From Pyrenochaeta sp. MPI-SDFR-AT-0127 (lineage: Eukaryota; Ascomycota; Dothideomycetes; Pleosporales; Cucurbitariaceae), in contig JAGTJM010000043.1 in the NCBI GenBank assembly GCA_020747015.1, positions 186,001 to 250,000 of the forward strand: 64,000 nt of DNA. Reading direction: 5' to 3'. The notes under the pieces are model-generated. The model was not told the origin of the DNA, did no database searches, and was given only the letters and a program-made list of their open reading frames with translations. Positions 22,717 to 35,435 of the stretch are shown here, piece by piece (position 1 is the first letter of the stretch; every line of letters begins with the position of its first letter). Made by a program: the position numbers and the translations under genes.

Positions 22717-24843
22717 CTAGGGTGCGTACACATGAGGGGGACCACAGTGCGAAATCATCAGGCATTTGCATCGGGAGGCGTTGGAGGCGTCTACGTTGTT
22801 GGACCCTGCTGCATTTACATGGCGTTTGTTACTTCTATTTCGACATTACCTACAGCATCATTGGCGTTTTGATACCACTTTCGCTCGCATACATAGGGAT
22901 ACCTGCATTGGGCGGCGTTTTGGAGTGAGCATTTACACACATCGTTACACGCCGGCATAGTAACATTCAATCTATCGATTATCCAAGATGATCAGAAAGC
23001 TTTTCCTTTCAAGTGCCTGAATGGTCTTACTGAACTCCCCTTCTTTTGCATCGGATAGAACCCTTGCTCACACTTCTACACTCTCCAAGAAGTCTACACA
23101 CTAACCCCCACACTTGCGCTCGCTAACGATGCATTCTAATTAAGCGTCCCTGTGGCGTGACCTCACCCCGCATATCTCACGACCCCTCCACGCCACCATG
23201 TTGGCTTCGTACAATCTTTGCGCGCTTACCGCTCATTCATTACTCAAAACATCTACTGCTAGACACATCTTCGGTGGCATCACGGCCTTATGAAACTACC
23301 AGAATTGACACAGTGCATGCCACGGCGCAAATCACCTCATGTTTCCGTTTTCCGATCTCCCAACTCGCACTCCAATGAGGACGATGTACATGTCAGGTCC
23401 GCTTGATCTTACACAGTTGCAGCTTGTTTCGAAACACTGGCCCAGTAGCATTCCAAGTACCTTGAAAATTTTCGCCCGTCATATGCTTAAATCCACGCAG
23501 ATCACCCGGCCTGTCAAAATCGCCCAAAGACCCTGATCAGCACCCTTTGCTTCCAAGTCGGGCAGTGCGTGATGATTTGCTCTGCGCTCCGAAGTCGTCT
23601 TCAATAGCGGGGTCTTTTTACGAGGGGGGCTGAAAAGAGGTTGGTGTAGCGCATGTGACAGGCTCACGATAGTCCCGACACTGAGGATCTTTCCGATGCT
23701 ATCTTGTGTGCACCAGGAGGGGGATGTGCAAGTGACCGGAGTGCCGAACCGGACGCATCTATACGTCGAGTCCAAGGTACTGATCAGAGTGGAATGAAAT
23801 GAAGGCATTCAGTCGTCGGCGAGCTTTCTCCGCGGATTCATATCACTGGGCAAAGGGTCTCGGTCTAAGCTATGTCGTGCACAACGCCGCAGCCGCCATG
23901 GTAGTATGCAGGGTTGGCGAAGTCTGGGAATGTTCGGTAGTCGCACAACCAAGACAATCATTGAGCACCAGATACCAATCGCTATATGCTAAGCAGATCC
24001 TTCCACCCACTCACGTGGAGGACTAAATGCCTCCCTCCGTCTTGCACCAATAACAGTGCCCCAGACAGACAGGCTTGGAAAAAGGAGGATAGTCCGTGAT
24101 CGACAATGCAAGAGTGCGAGCGAGCGAGGCGCGAGATATTTTACAGTTGGGCGATCGATGATAGTACTGCAATCTGCCTTTACGCCATACGAAGGCCTCA
24201 TGTACGATGATACACTCGTACATCTACACCCCTCTCAAGATAGGCTCGAATAAGATTTTGATATCAGCGCACTGCATAGCGTGCCTGAGAGGCGGAAAGA
24301 TGAACCGAGGAGGATTTTGCCCAGTCGCCCTTATGTTGATTCGCATCGAGGCACATGGATGAATTAAACATGTTCAGATAGCCTCTTATGACCCTGCTAT
24401 TTCCTCAGCACTACCGTGAGATGGTTTGTTCCGCTGTCAGGATCGTCGATGAGAACACATGCGAATTGCATGGGAACCTCGCAGTAAGGAGTGTGTCCCC
24501 TGTGCTGGCACGAGTCTTGGAATACATCAAGATTACAATAGATGCTACTAAGAGTCAAGCGTGGCTCGGAATTTCATGGCAGACTTCTCTGCCGCCTAGA
24601 TCTGGACTACCTTGTAGGTAATGGAACTGGATAATCTTTTTACTCCATGCAGCTGTGTTGTGTCTTCTGCGTCCGCCGGTAACCGCTATTCAACAGCGCC
24701 TCAGTCTTGGTCGTTACCATACCGTCCTATACTGAAATGCAAAACGCACAAAATCTCATTGTAAGGGTATCTCCGCTATTCTGCAAGCTCTTGACCATGT
24801 CTTCCACTTTGCCAAACAAAAATGCCTGTCAATCCATGCTGTT
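22717..24843. other. intergenic, no gene recognised
   Basis: About 2.1 kb between convergently transcribed genes. Only short, unconvincing frames occur on either strand. No repeats or RNA genes were recognised. Confidence 0.55.
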
Positions 24844-25453
24844 CTACGACTGTCTCTCTTCCCTTCCATCTACCCAACTCGTGCAATTCACACACCTCTT
24901 CGCCTTCTCACTGATATACTTTCTACAAAATTTACACCTAACCTGTCTCTTTACAATGTTATCCCCACTCCCCCTGCTATACAGCATGGCAATTGTCCAC
25001 AGCGCTAGCGCAATGGCGAAGAACCGCACAAGCTTGTCTAGGAAACTGCCGTACGCAAACACGACGGCGCCGTCGGCGAGCGCTTGCTCAATGGTGTTGT
25101 AGCCGTTGGTAATCGTGCCGTTGTAGTTTGCGCCATGCTTGAGGATAGCGAACTTCTCGTCGAGGTTGCGGGCGAGGAAGGGCAGAAGCGAGATTACGGG
25201 GAGGATGATGTCGGAGACGAGCGAGTTTGCGCAGGCTGTAAACGCAGCTGCGAGGCTGTATAGAGTCAGTATTGTGAGGTTCGAGATAACAGGGTTGGGG
25301 AGGGTCATTGTACATCAAACCGACAGCGACTTCGAGCACGTTGTCCCGCAGCGCGAAGTTGGAGAAGCTGTCCCACGCGCTGGCTGTCCTTTGGCGAACG
25401 CCCTGCTCTGCGTCTCGTAGGAAGCCCTCTGTGTGCTCATCTAGGCGCGGCAT
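24844..25453 (-). CDS. mscL: large-conductance mechanosensitive channel (MscL family) with C-terminal zinc-ribbon-like tail
   Basis: Two exons, 25453-25314 and 25255-24844, joined across a 58 bp intron (donor GTACAA, acceptor TATACAG), give 183 residues. The first transmembrane helix reads DNVLEVAVGLILAAAFTACA, matching the bacterial MscL TM1 pattern, and continues into NSLVSDIILPVISLL. The second helix is FFAIALALWTIAMLY. MscL opens under membrane tension to release solutes on hypo-osmotic shock; fungal members may sit in internal membranes. The last about 30 residues carry CKFC and CVNC pairs ten residues apart, a likely zinc ribbon that the bacterial channel lacks. A bacterial origin of the family in fungi is plausible but not shown here. 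Confidence 0.93.
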
Positions 25454-25781
25454 TTTGGCGTGCTGGACAAAGTGTCGTGTTGGAGAGTAATATCTGCTCA
25501 AAGCATGGCAGCACAATCAAGCTGGCTGGCGCGTAGGAGGATCAACGTCATGCGACGCGTGATGATTTAGCCAATAATACGACTTCACATGTATGAATCA
25601 ACGCCACCATTCAAGGTGAACTCGCTGCCCAGATCAGAATATTGTGTTCATTCTGAAGCTTTCTATTAAAGTATATGTGACCACGACGGAAACTTTTACG
25701 ACTTTCGACGCAACTCAAACGCCACCCTAACCAATTGATGCCATCGAACGCCGCGATCCAGGGTATAAGTACAAAAGAATA

Positions 25782-27852
25782 TCATGATCCGAAGCCAATC
25801 TCATAGCCCAACAGTACTTCTGTCGAGGCACCTTCCCAGCCTCGATTGCCCCCGGTCGAGATCATGAAGTTGCAGGTAGGATCAAGGTAAAGTTGCGAGA
25901 TGACGCCAGTGCGATGACCGGGTACAATGAGGAACGGAGTAGCGGCGGCGCCTTTTGTGCCTGCATCTGGCTGGGTCAGATCATAGAGGCGGAGGATATC
26001 GTAAGATGCGCTGCATAAATTAGCTGCTGTGGTGAGGAGTGGATCAAGAAACTTACCAGACAAGATGTTTGCCATTCGGCATCGCTCTGACAGCGCTCAC
26101 CGCACCACTAACGCTGGGGAACCTGAAAGTCCTCCTTGGCTCTCGAAGGCCTTTGTGTAGGCTGTACTCGTCCACAGTACCGTTTCTTCGACCAGCATAT
26201 ATAAAATTACCATCCGGTGACCAACATGCGTTCATACACCAAGGCGGCGTGTTACGCGGTGGTGTTATGCGTGCAACTGGGTTCGGCTGCCGACGATCCC
26301 AAATGCGCAGTGTACCATCCATAGACGCATCGAGAAACGTTGTTTCTGAGGACGCGGGCTGTTCGGTTTGATCAGCGCCATTGTTATGTGGGCCAGTCTC
26401 CTCTGCATGAGGCAAACCATTCACAGTGCCACTCGATTGTGATTCTGTTACACCGTTTGCTAGTGCTTGTGTTTGGGCCGTTGCAGGAGGTTCCTTAAGA
26501 CTATCGCCCGCTTCCTCATTTGGCGCTTGCACTGGGCCACCCATGTCCATTGCATCGAGGTCTCCGTTAGCGTCCTCGTCCGCTTGCTGGATACCATTTG
26601 CAATAGCCCTGGAAAACTCATCATCGTCATCTCCAAATGATGGTAGAGCTGATGAGGGATTGTTCTCTTGGCCATCACCAAACAAGGAGTCCTTATCTCC
26701 GAATAGCGAGTCATCCGGCGAGCCTTGTGCATCTTCATTGCCTTCTTCTTTCACCTGCATAGTTCGTGCGGCTGTTTCTACGCCGTTAGTAAGGCTGCCA
26801 TTGGCTCGAGGACGGGAGGAGTTATTGGAAGAGAATGTCCCGTTCGCCGAGGGTAGGGTCTCAGTATCTTGAGGAATGGGCAAGGTAGATAGCGGTCGTT
26901 GCTCGATAGCAGCTATTTGACCACCGCTCGTTTCGAATTTTCTTTTGACTTGGCCGTTGTTTAGATCCCAGTCATTTATAGTCTTGTCCCAACTCCCACT
27001 CAACACCGATGTTTCATCCTGGGACAGCGTCAAAACTGAGACAGTCGAAGTATGGTTTTTGAGAGTATGTATCCGCTTCCCTTCCTCATGGCGCACTGAT
27101 TGTAGGTTGATGCCCCCAGATTCTAATCCGGACAGCAACCACAGCGCCTGATGGTGGACAGCAAGCGCGTACACTGAAGATAAACTCTCTGATACACCGG
27201 AGCTGTCCTCATTCTCCCAGTAGGAAAGGAGGACTCCCGCTTTCGTGACTGAGTCAACGAAAGGATGTCTTTGAGCCACTGTGAGAGCGAGCTTCCCGTT
27301 GGCGGTGTCAACCCAGTTGAACTTTCTAATGTATCCGTCCGAGCCTCCACTAAACACCCATCGCATATCTGGAGTCGCAGTAATAGCGTTGATCGAGGTG
27401 CTGTGCGGGGCTGCTATTGTGGGTATAATGTCGTAAACGGGGGCATTCAGCGCCTCTTGTCGCACGCTCGGGCGGAACGGCAGGTTCCCAAGGACGCCTG
27501 TAGCAGCCGCTGCTCGAGGACTAGGAGAGGTAAGAGTGACGGAAGGATTTGCGTTTGCATCTCTTGGTCTGCTGCTATTGTCAACGCTGCCGCGTTGCTG
27601 CTGTGAGGGGTTGTCCTCTTCGTCCTGGTCCTGGTCTTGATCTTCATCGTCGTTATCTCCGTCAGCATCGTCTTCATCGTTGTCACCCTCGTCTGCGTCG
27701 TCGCCCTCCTCTTCCTCATCTACGTCCATTGCATCGTTTTCCTCTGCCTCGTCCTCCTCCTCGGCGGAACCTGTTGGCGCAATTAGTTTGGGAGCAGCAG
27801 TACTGGCATCAGCAAGACCTACTGGCGCCATTATCGTAGTCATCTTCCTCAT
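25782..27852 (-). CDS. SPT8: SAGA complex subunit SPT8 (WD40 protein)
   Basis: Two exons, 27852-26057 and 26010-25782, with a 46 bp intron (GTAAGT) give 674 residues. The N-terminus is strongly acidic (about residues 30-85, long Asp/Glu runs). The WD40 propeller begins at APVYDIIPTIAAPHSTSINA and WVFSGGSDGYIRKFNW, typical of SPT8. Later blades include LSGSWDKTINDWDL and LDASMDGTLRIWDRR. A long disordered insert with DDSLFGD repeats separates blades (about 26370-26880). SPT8 helps SAGA bind TBP and control promoter choice, so the product should be nuclear. The start is the ATG at 27852; the nearby one at 27843 is equally possible. An out-of-frame ATG just upstream reads MNEEDDYDN and might be the true start if another small intron exists. 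Confidence 0.93.
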
Positions 27853-29490
27853 TCATGCTGATTCCATGAGCCTAGACGCGCATTCGCAATGTAGTTATAA
27901 GAGAAGTATGTTTGTTTGGGGATCTCGACAAATGTATGGATGCTCCGACGTCGCGTTGCGCCGAACATTGAGGCTCGGCTGCGCGTCATCTACGGTGAGC
28001 GGTTTCCCAGAAGCTCGTATTTTTGAACGCTGGGGCCACCCAACCCATACAATCAACTTGCTGAAGCAAATGTGTTTCTCAATGCAAATAGCGATCATAT
28101 GGGCGTGATATAACAGAGACAGATTTTGCAACAAGTAAAGCATTGTGACCCTATATGGATAGCTTCGCAACTTGAGTCCATTGTATTATACTTACTAATC
28201 GAGGTTAGTTTCACTGGAGCGAAGATTAGTTTATGTAAGCCGCTGTCTCTAGAAATGGCAACGGTAGTAAAAGGCGAGCTGGAAGATGGAGAGCGCCTTG
28301 CTAGACTACGCACCCCTCCACAAAAACGGAGATAGCAAGCAAACAGTAGAAGATAATCTTCATAACAGGTAAAAGGCGCGGTGATTATCGCTTCTCAGGT
28401 TAGCTAACACTTGGGGTACATCCTTATTGATTGTATGTTGTATTACTATTGACGACCTAGATGCTTGCGTACCGCTTCAAGCTTTGCTTAACTCTACATC
28501 AACAGGCTCGTAGGCAGTCTTTCTCGGCATATCTCATGACAGATGCATTGACTCAGATAGTCTATATGCCCGGTAGCATGTATTCCTCTCGAGGAACCAA
28601 AGTATTAGTGGGGTTGTGCGAACAATAAACAATGCCAGGATAAAGCCCAGTGATCAAATGTTGTTGTTATGATTCGCTAGGTCCTTCTGAATAGCTTTGG
28701 TTGCTGTGAATTCCAATTTTTATTGAAAACCATCCGTTTTCATGCTTGATTGCATCGCGTCTTTGGTAGCACCTATTAGAGTCGAGAGGAGTGAGACCAA
28801 AACACCAATCTATCAGCGTGATAAGCCACCATATTCGGGGTTTCCATTGCCAAACATATCACTCTAGCTGTTGTAGAATCGAATCTCAGTTGACATGGAT
28901 CTTACGACATACGTCTATCAGTACAGATGCGTGCAGCTCTTCAAGGCGCACTTTCGCCGAATAATTTTGAACATTTTCACGGACACAGTCGCTCTCAAAA
29001 AAATGTGAAAAAGCAGCACTCCGCAATTTGAAACTGCTTGCATCATTTCTTGTGTATCACGGTTGCGTAACCAAAACCCGTTTGTTGCGATCGGGACGTA
29101 CCTTCCGTGACGGATGACAGCTTCACAGTGTGCTTCGTCGCAGTACGCGTAGCAATAACGTCTTTCCCGCCATCTCTCATTTCTTTCTCTACTGCCCACA
29201 AACTTCATTGTTACGATTAATTGCCCCACAACTATGGGGCGAGGTTCTCGCAGCCGCCGTGGAAGGCCAAACCGGCTCAAACAACCGGAAGATCACAGAA
29301 CGGCTCCTCACAGAGACAGCGCCATCATACGCTTGAACAATGGACATCATAATGGTTAGTTATCAGCCCCCACTACTGGTATCTCAGAAGCGTTGGCTTC
29401 GCCTCTGATAAGCGTATCTTTCCCATACTCTTCTTGAGACTTTCAAGCAGCCCGCCGCCCTGCAATTCACTATCTTGATACTGTTCAAAC
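27853..29490. other. intergenic upstream of SPT8 and the helicase gene
   Basis: About 1.6 kb between divergent genes. No domain-bearing frame was found. An Arg-rich open stretch starts at an ATG at 29234 (MGRGSRSRRGRPNR) and runs to a GTTAGT donor at 29355. It resembles the basic N-terminus of NFX1-type helicases but does not join the next exon in frame. Confidence 0.5.
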
Positions 29491-32400
29491 ATGCAGACTG
29501 CTTACCAGGTCCCAGATGACGAGGTAAACGCCGATCTGTGTGAGCGGTTCAGTAATCTGCCGTTGTCCAGCCACGATTCCATCCCCAACGACAACATCCC
29601 TACTTCGCGGCATTCCATCGCCAATGATGACATCCGCGAGTACTTCGCGATGTTGAAAAAGCCCATACATGGCGGCTCATGGCTGAAAAAACCTGAGATA
29701 CCAAGTCCTTCCGAGATCTTACGCAATAACTTGGGCACCGTATACAGCAAGCAGGAAACCCTGATTGAGGTTGAGGAGTGCATTCGCCCACACAAGCTCG
29801 AGGGAGCTTACCAAAACATTGAGGATTATCTGAGAACAAAATATGAACTTGCACGCGAGGATGCCATCCGTCCGCTGTGCGAAGTCGTTGCAGAGGTTCG
29901 CGTGGACCCCTTCAAAGATGAGGCGGAGTATCAGAATAACAGCATTGGCATATATGACCCAGTTTATATTACTTCATTGGTGTTTTCGCCTCGAGGACTG
30001 GCAACGCGTGTCGCGTTCTCCCTCAATCGTGTGAAGAAGCACATTCGGTGAGTATGATGTGCCTCATTCCTGACTGTACCTAATTGATAACAGATGGGAA
30101 CAATCAAAGAGACTCATCACTGGTACACTCGTAGCATTGTCACCTGCAGATGATGCGTTTCAAACCCAATGCGTCCTTGCCACCGTAGCTGCCCGACCCC
30201 TTTCGGCACTCGATCAGAATCCACCTGAGATTGACCTCTTCTTTGCGCGACCAGAGGATCAAGAAATCGATCCCATGAGGAGGTGGATCATGTTGGAGTG
30301 CCGCGCCAGTTTCTTTGAGGCCAGCAGACACACTCTGCTTGCCTTGCAGCACATGATGAGAGAGCCTTTTCCCTTATCAGAATATCTAGTCAACATTCAA
30401 AAGAAAGTCGAGCCTCCTGCATACATCCAGCATAATCCCTTTGTTGACTTGAGCTCCCTCGTCAGTATGGAAGAGAGTAGAAACTTCGAAAATGTCAATG
30501 TCCTTGAGGACTGGCCTGCCACCTCTTCACATTCTTTAGACAGGTCACAGAGCAAAGCCTTGAAGCGCATGCTTACCAGCCGACTAGCCATTGTCCAGGG
30601 CCCTCCAGGTACTGGAAAGACGCATGTTTCTGTTGTCGCCCTTCAGATACTCCGTGATAATCTACGCAAACACGATGCGCCCATCATTGTCACGGCGCAA
30701 ACGAACCACGCTGTTGACCAGATCCTGCGCCACACAATGGAGTACGAGCCCAATTTCATTCGTCTTGGAGGAAGGAGCAAAGACAAGGATATCAAAAAGC
30801 GGACTTTGTTCCAACTTCGCTCCGAAATTCCTGGGAAGAAGCAGCCCGGGAGTCACAAAGTCCAGGCGATAATCGCCATGAAGAAGCTGACAAATGCTTG
30901 CCAAATGCTCTTAGCACCGCTAGAAGCGAACAAACCTCCATTAGACCATCGAGTCCTACTAAAGCTTGGGCTCATTACGGAAGAACAAGCACAATCATTG
31001 GAGCTGGAGTCACAATTTACGATGGGAGTTTCGTCTACTGAAATACCTGGTATCTTAGTGGAACAATGGCTAGGACGATGCCTTGCGCCTTGCATACGTC
31101 CAGTTCAGCCGGATGACTATGGTTTAGGTTTTGAGGAAGAGGACTATGATATGGAACAGCTTCAAGAGACTGAGGCTGAGGCTGTTCAAGATGACGATGA
31201 CTTGGAGGCTTTACGAGGCCCCGTCACTCTCCTCAACGACAACTACAAGGGTAAAGGGGTCTCACTTCTTACTTCCGAGGATGTCAAGAAAATTCTTGCG
31301 GTAGAGGGTGATCTTACCAAGATTTCGTCTGCTGACCGTGGTGCGATTTACAACTTTTTCATGCGAGAAGTAAAGAAAATGCTGGTAATAGAAGTTCGCA
31401 AGATCGCGAAAGAGTACGAAATCGCAGTACTGTCACGCAAAGTCGGGCTATGGAACGAAGACCTTCGCCTGTTAAGCGAAACTCGAATCATTGGATGCAC
31501 TACAACTGGCTTGTCAAAGTATCGAGCTTTGATATCGGCAACAAGGGCCCGAATTGTGCTGGTGGAAGAAGCGGCTGAAACACAAGAATCTCCCGTAAGT
31601 GGCATAAACAACCTATATAAGTAGCCTACTGACAGAGTTCCGTTCAGGTCACCGCAGCTTGTGTTCCAAGTCTACAGCACCTAATCCTTGTCGGAGACCA
31701 CCTTCAATTGAGGCCCCACACTCAAGTACATGCCTTTGAAGACGAACCGTACTTCCTCAATCTGTCACTTTTTGAGCGCTTGGTAACGAACGAAGTTGAG
31801 TATGACACACTGACACGACAGCGTCGAATGATACCGGAGATCCGCCGCTTGCTGGTTCCCATTTATCATAACACGCTAAAAGACCATGAGAGCGTCAAGG
31901 ACCCCTGTAATCGCCCACCAGTTGAAGGTATGGGAGGCAAAAATACATTCTTCTTCTGCCATGAATGGCCAGAGTCTCGCGATGGAAACATGTCAGCCTT
32001 TAATGCCCGAGAAGGTAAGTTGATACACGAATTACTCGTGACACACAGACTGAACTTCGTACGTTCAATTGCGTAGGTGATATGATAGTAAAGTTCTTTG
32101 ACTATCTCGTACTGAATACTGTGGACCCTGCACGCATCACAGTGCTCACTTTTTACAACGGACAACGGAAGTTCATCACACGGCGTATCAGAGAACACCC
32201 AAACCTCCGAGCTCACCCAGGAATAAAAGTCGTCACTGTTGACAGTTATCAAGGAGAAGAAAATGATATCGTGCTGTTGAGTCTTGTCCGCTCAAATAAG
32301 CAACACAACATTGGTTTCCTGGCTTCAGATAACCGTGCATGCGTAGCACTTTCAAGGGCCAAGCGAGGATTTTACATCTTCGGCAACGCAGAGCTACTGG

Positions 32401-33438
32401 CATGTGAGAGTGGTACATGGGCCGCTGTTGTCGAAATAATGTATGGGCGCAAAACCAAGTCCAAGGTAGAAGCCGGCCAGATGCGGCGCCTTGGATATAG
32501 TTTGCCTCTTGAGTGCAGCAACCATAACCGAAAGACCTGGGTAGAGGATATCGTAGACTTCGACTACCTTCATGGAGGGTGCGATCTCGATTGCGACGGT
32601 ATTCTTCCGTGTCAGCACAAGTGTACTTTCAGATGCCACCCGTAAGTTCCCATATCGACATATATGTTGTGCAGTGGTTAACCATTTCGAAAGATTTGAA
32701 CATGATAGAGTCCGTTAGCCTCCACGCCCAAAGAATATGTACGATGTATACTAAATACTGATATAGGTGAATTGCACACAGAAGTGCTCAAGACATGTAG
32801 AATCTTGTGGTCATCCTTGTGCTGGTAAGTGATCATAAGCACAACGCTGGAAGTTTTCAGCTTTTTTGAGAAGAACGTGACACGCTTCTGACACCTCTAC
32901 AGCTCTGTGCTGCGACCCGTGCAAATGCCAGATCTGCGAACATCGCGCCAATGGTGTGAAGTCCATGTTGAGATCAGCTTCCACCAGGCCGAGTTCATTT
33001 CAAGTTTCACATCCCCGAACGCGTAACCTGTTGCTCGACAACAGCTTTCAGGTTCCGTCCACTCCCATACTCCCTGCGATGGCAACTCCAAATGTTGAAA
33101 GTACTACAAAGCAATGGGACGCGTATGCAAGTGGAGGTATTCAAGCGGACGACCTCCGAGTGCGGCAGAAGAGGAGGGCGGAAGAGGAGCAATTTCTAAT
33201 GGCAGTTCGCAATTCGACGTCACCTGCCGAGCAATCGTCAGCACCTACCAAACTCATTCAGGTCTCTCCAGAGAAGGTGGTTAGATCAAAGAACACAAGT
33301 GTACTTCTTGATCTTGATGATGAGACTGGTTGTCAACCTACCCAATCTCATCAATCCATGACAACAGTTTCGTATGCCACCGTCGCAACGTCGGCAGGCG
33401 AGAATTTGGGCAAGGCGGACATGAATCTTCTTGACTAG
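29491..33438 (+). CDS. NFX1-type zinc-finger SF1 helicase (ZNFX1/Hrr1-like), possible frame break near 3' end
   Basis: Exons 29491-30047, 30094-31594, 31648-32014 and 32077-32641 join cleanly; exons 32767-32824 and 32903-33438 follow. The UPF1-like helicase core is complete: Walker A GPPGTGKTH, VEEAAET (DEAA box), GDHLQLRP, RQRRM, VTVDSYQGEENDIVLLSLVR and VALSRAKRG. NFX1-type Cys/His fingers follow (CDLDCDGILPCQHKCTFRCH; NCTQKCSRHVESCGHPC). Proteins of this class act with Argonaute and RNA-dependent RNA polymerase (fission yeast Hrr1, animal ZNFX1), so a role in RNA silencing is inferred. The intron 32642-32766 has good GTAAGT and TATAG ends, but joining there gives CCG TGA, so the last fingers and the Ser/Thr-rich tail are out of frame unless the sequence has an indel or unusual splicing. 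Confidence 0.87.
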
Positions 33439-33711
33439 TCCTACGCCAGAGGAAGCTGCCGTGGTTCATTTTGAGGTGACGAAGTTTCGCGTTAGACGGC
33501 AGGAATACGTATTCTCACGTGAGGCAAGCGTGTATCAATAAGTGTTGAAAATGGTATGTAAAACGAGGCTGATGCACATAACAATGGTTTTTAGCGTAGG
33601 CTCTGGTGCCTGGGGTATCTCCAATAGAAAAACGGGATCCTTATCCTCCAACATTTCCTTCTTTTAAGCGTCGCTTTTGAGCACTTTGTCCGTCCCGATC
33701 CTGACATCATT

Positions 33712-34308
33712 TCAATCGGTCCTATCACCGTCCATACCCACTTCGAATATTTCTCCAGCCAGCTTCTCCACGCCCCCACCCAATGCTGCAAGACCTTTCT
33801 TAATGCTTTCAATCGTGTCTGGCTTCAAACTACCCTTTCTCGAGTAGAAGTCTACACCCGCAGGCGTAAAGAGCGTCTTCGCAAAATAAGTAACCACCCA
33901 ACTATTCCCCTCCGTCCCTTCCTCGTCACCATAACCCAATATCTCCCATTTCGACGATGCAATCATCAACCAACCTTTTCCGCGCCAGTGATACGCTGTG
34001 CTCGCCACCTCCCCTTCATCGAGAGATGGCGCGGCAGTATTTGGGACTTGAAATGGCTTATCAACGCCTACTATCTTCTTTACGTTTGTCGAGCCTAGGC
34101 TTTGATAGCTAACTTCGTCATCGATCTGGGCGGGCGAGGTGCCGGCGATGGGTGTGTATGTTATGCGCACGTTGCGGGACTTTTTCCACATTGGGAGCGT
34201 GGAGTGGGTTACATTCCATGAACCGCTGATCCAGGAGAGAGTAGGGGCAGGTATGGAGGCAGAGGGCTTGGTGGTTGGGAGGGAGGAGGGTGCTCGTAGG
34301 GTTGCCAT
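33712..34308 (-). CDS. lipocalin-like fungal protein, function unknown
   Basis: A single-exon frame of 198 residues. After a Pro/Ser-rich leader, LSWISGSWNVTHSTLPMW gives a G-x-W motif at the start of a predicted beta barrel. Alternating strands follow (VRITYTPIAG, EVSYQSLGS, TAYHWRGKGWLMIASSKWEILGYG, SWVVTYFAKTLFTPAGVDFYS), in the style of calycins (lipocalin-like folds). It probably binds a small hydrophobic ligand in the cytosol, since no signal peptide is visible. I cannot name the ligand or a precise family. It is convergent with the helicase gene, with about 270 bp between 3' ends. Confidence 0.75.
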   Translation of the reverse strand: MATLRAPSSLPTTKPSASIPAPTLSWISGSWNVTHSTLPMWKKSRNVRITYTPIAGTSPAQIDDEVSYQSLGSTNVKKIVGVDKPFQVPNTAAPSLDEGEVASTAYHWRGKGWLMIASSKWEILGYGDEEGTEGNSWVVTYFAKTLFTPAGVDFYSRKGSLKPDTIESIKKGLAALGGGVEKLAGEIFEVGMDGDRTD

Positions 34309-35435
34309 CTCCGCTGGACTAGAATATTGTTGCGATAGATGATCAATATGATAAGGTGCGACACTTCGGCTTGGTATTAGAATATCAATTTGCGTATACT
34401 GGTCTTGTCAAGCAAGAAAGTGCAGAAATCTATAAAGGTGACATATAAGGAATGACGGAGTCCAAGAGCGCGACCAACGCGACCCAGTTAGAGAGGACCG
34501 TGCGCGGCTGTAAGGTTACCCGAGCAAAGAACAGCGTGATGGCTGTGATGGCTGTGAGATGCAACGCTGTAGCATCTTCATTTTCTGTTACATCATAGTG
34601 AACTTTTTGGACGACTGTTGGCTCATGGAAGTCAGAAGTCACAGATGCATCTATGTTAGCGTCTCACGTGGCTCCGCGTTTGCGCTTACGCGAGCGCGCC
34701 TTGAGAGCACATGAAAGATTGCAGTACATCAAATTGGAGACAGTTACGCAGATCCAGATTTCTGCCCTGTCCAGCAAGCCCACGACACCAAGATCATGCG
34801 CTTCTTCTGTGAATCAGGATGATGCTAGTAGTACAGAGTCCGGCAAAGCTCAACTTCGGAATCAGAACAATGACCGCTCAATTCTTCATTCCATCTACGC
34901 CGAGCTGAATACCAAATTTCTCTATTGGGTGAATTTCTATCAGCTATCGATGACTGTCGGCCTAACAAAATCCGAATAGTGTTTGAGAAATTGAGCAACA
35001 AGGCGGTGATAGGATGTCCGGAAATCAAGAGGGCGAGTTCCGAAGCCCGTCCACCCAAAAGGCTGGCCACAGTCTGTCCACCCGTCCACCCTGGGCGTTT
35101 CCTAGCGCATCTTCATGACGACGACCCAGTGCATGGCCAAAGAAAGTCATCCTTCTGAACGTCCACCTGAGTTAAGCATCACGGCCTCAATGCGACATGT
35201 GGAGCCGCCACCTCCGCACTATCGCTTGACATTTCCCCAGAATGCGACTCCGCGACCTCCAGGATTCACAGGGATAAAGGCCATCAGCCCGTGGGCATGT
35301 CTACCATCAAGGTCCAACTAAACTGACGAACTTGACTGGCTACAAAACACATACACATATCAGTCTTGTCTATATTTTTTTCAAAACATCGATTGACTGC
35401 CTTTACACCGTACGGGTAGACGTTCTGTCACAACG
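34309..35435. promoter_or_regulatory. intergenic region with the MFS transporter promoter
   Basis: No coding frame is convincing. The right-hand part is the promoter of the sugar transporter and contains the GTCCACC array described separately. Confidence 0.6.
35049..35167 (+). promoter_or_regulatory. GTCCACC motif array upstream of the MFS transporter
   Basis: GTCCACCC occurs at 35049-35056, 35076-35083 and 35084-35091 (the last two head-to-tail), with GTCCACC at 35161-35167. All are on the + strand, 270-390 bp before the transporter ATG. The same motif is arrayed in the divergent regulator/GH78 promoter. These are probable sites for a cluster-specific regulator, by inference. Confidence 0.65.

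Noticed and set aside
27843..27900. MNEEDDYDN alternative start for SPT8
   Set aside because: It is out of frame with the WD40 frame and reaches TGA within 16 codons. No good intron rescues it, so the 27852 start was kept.
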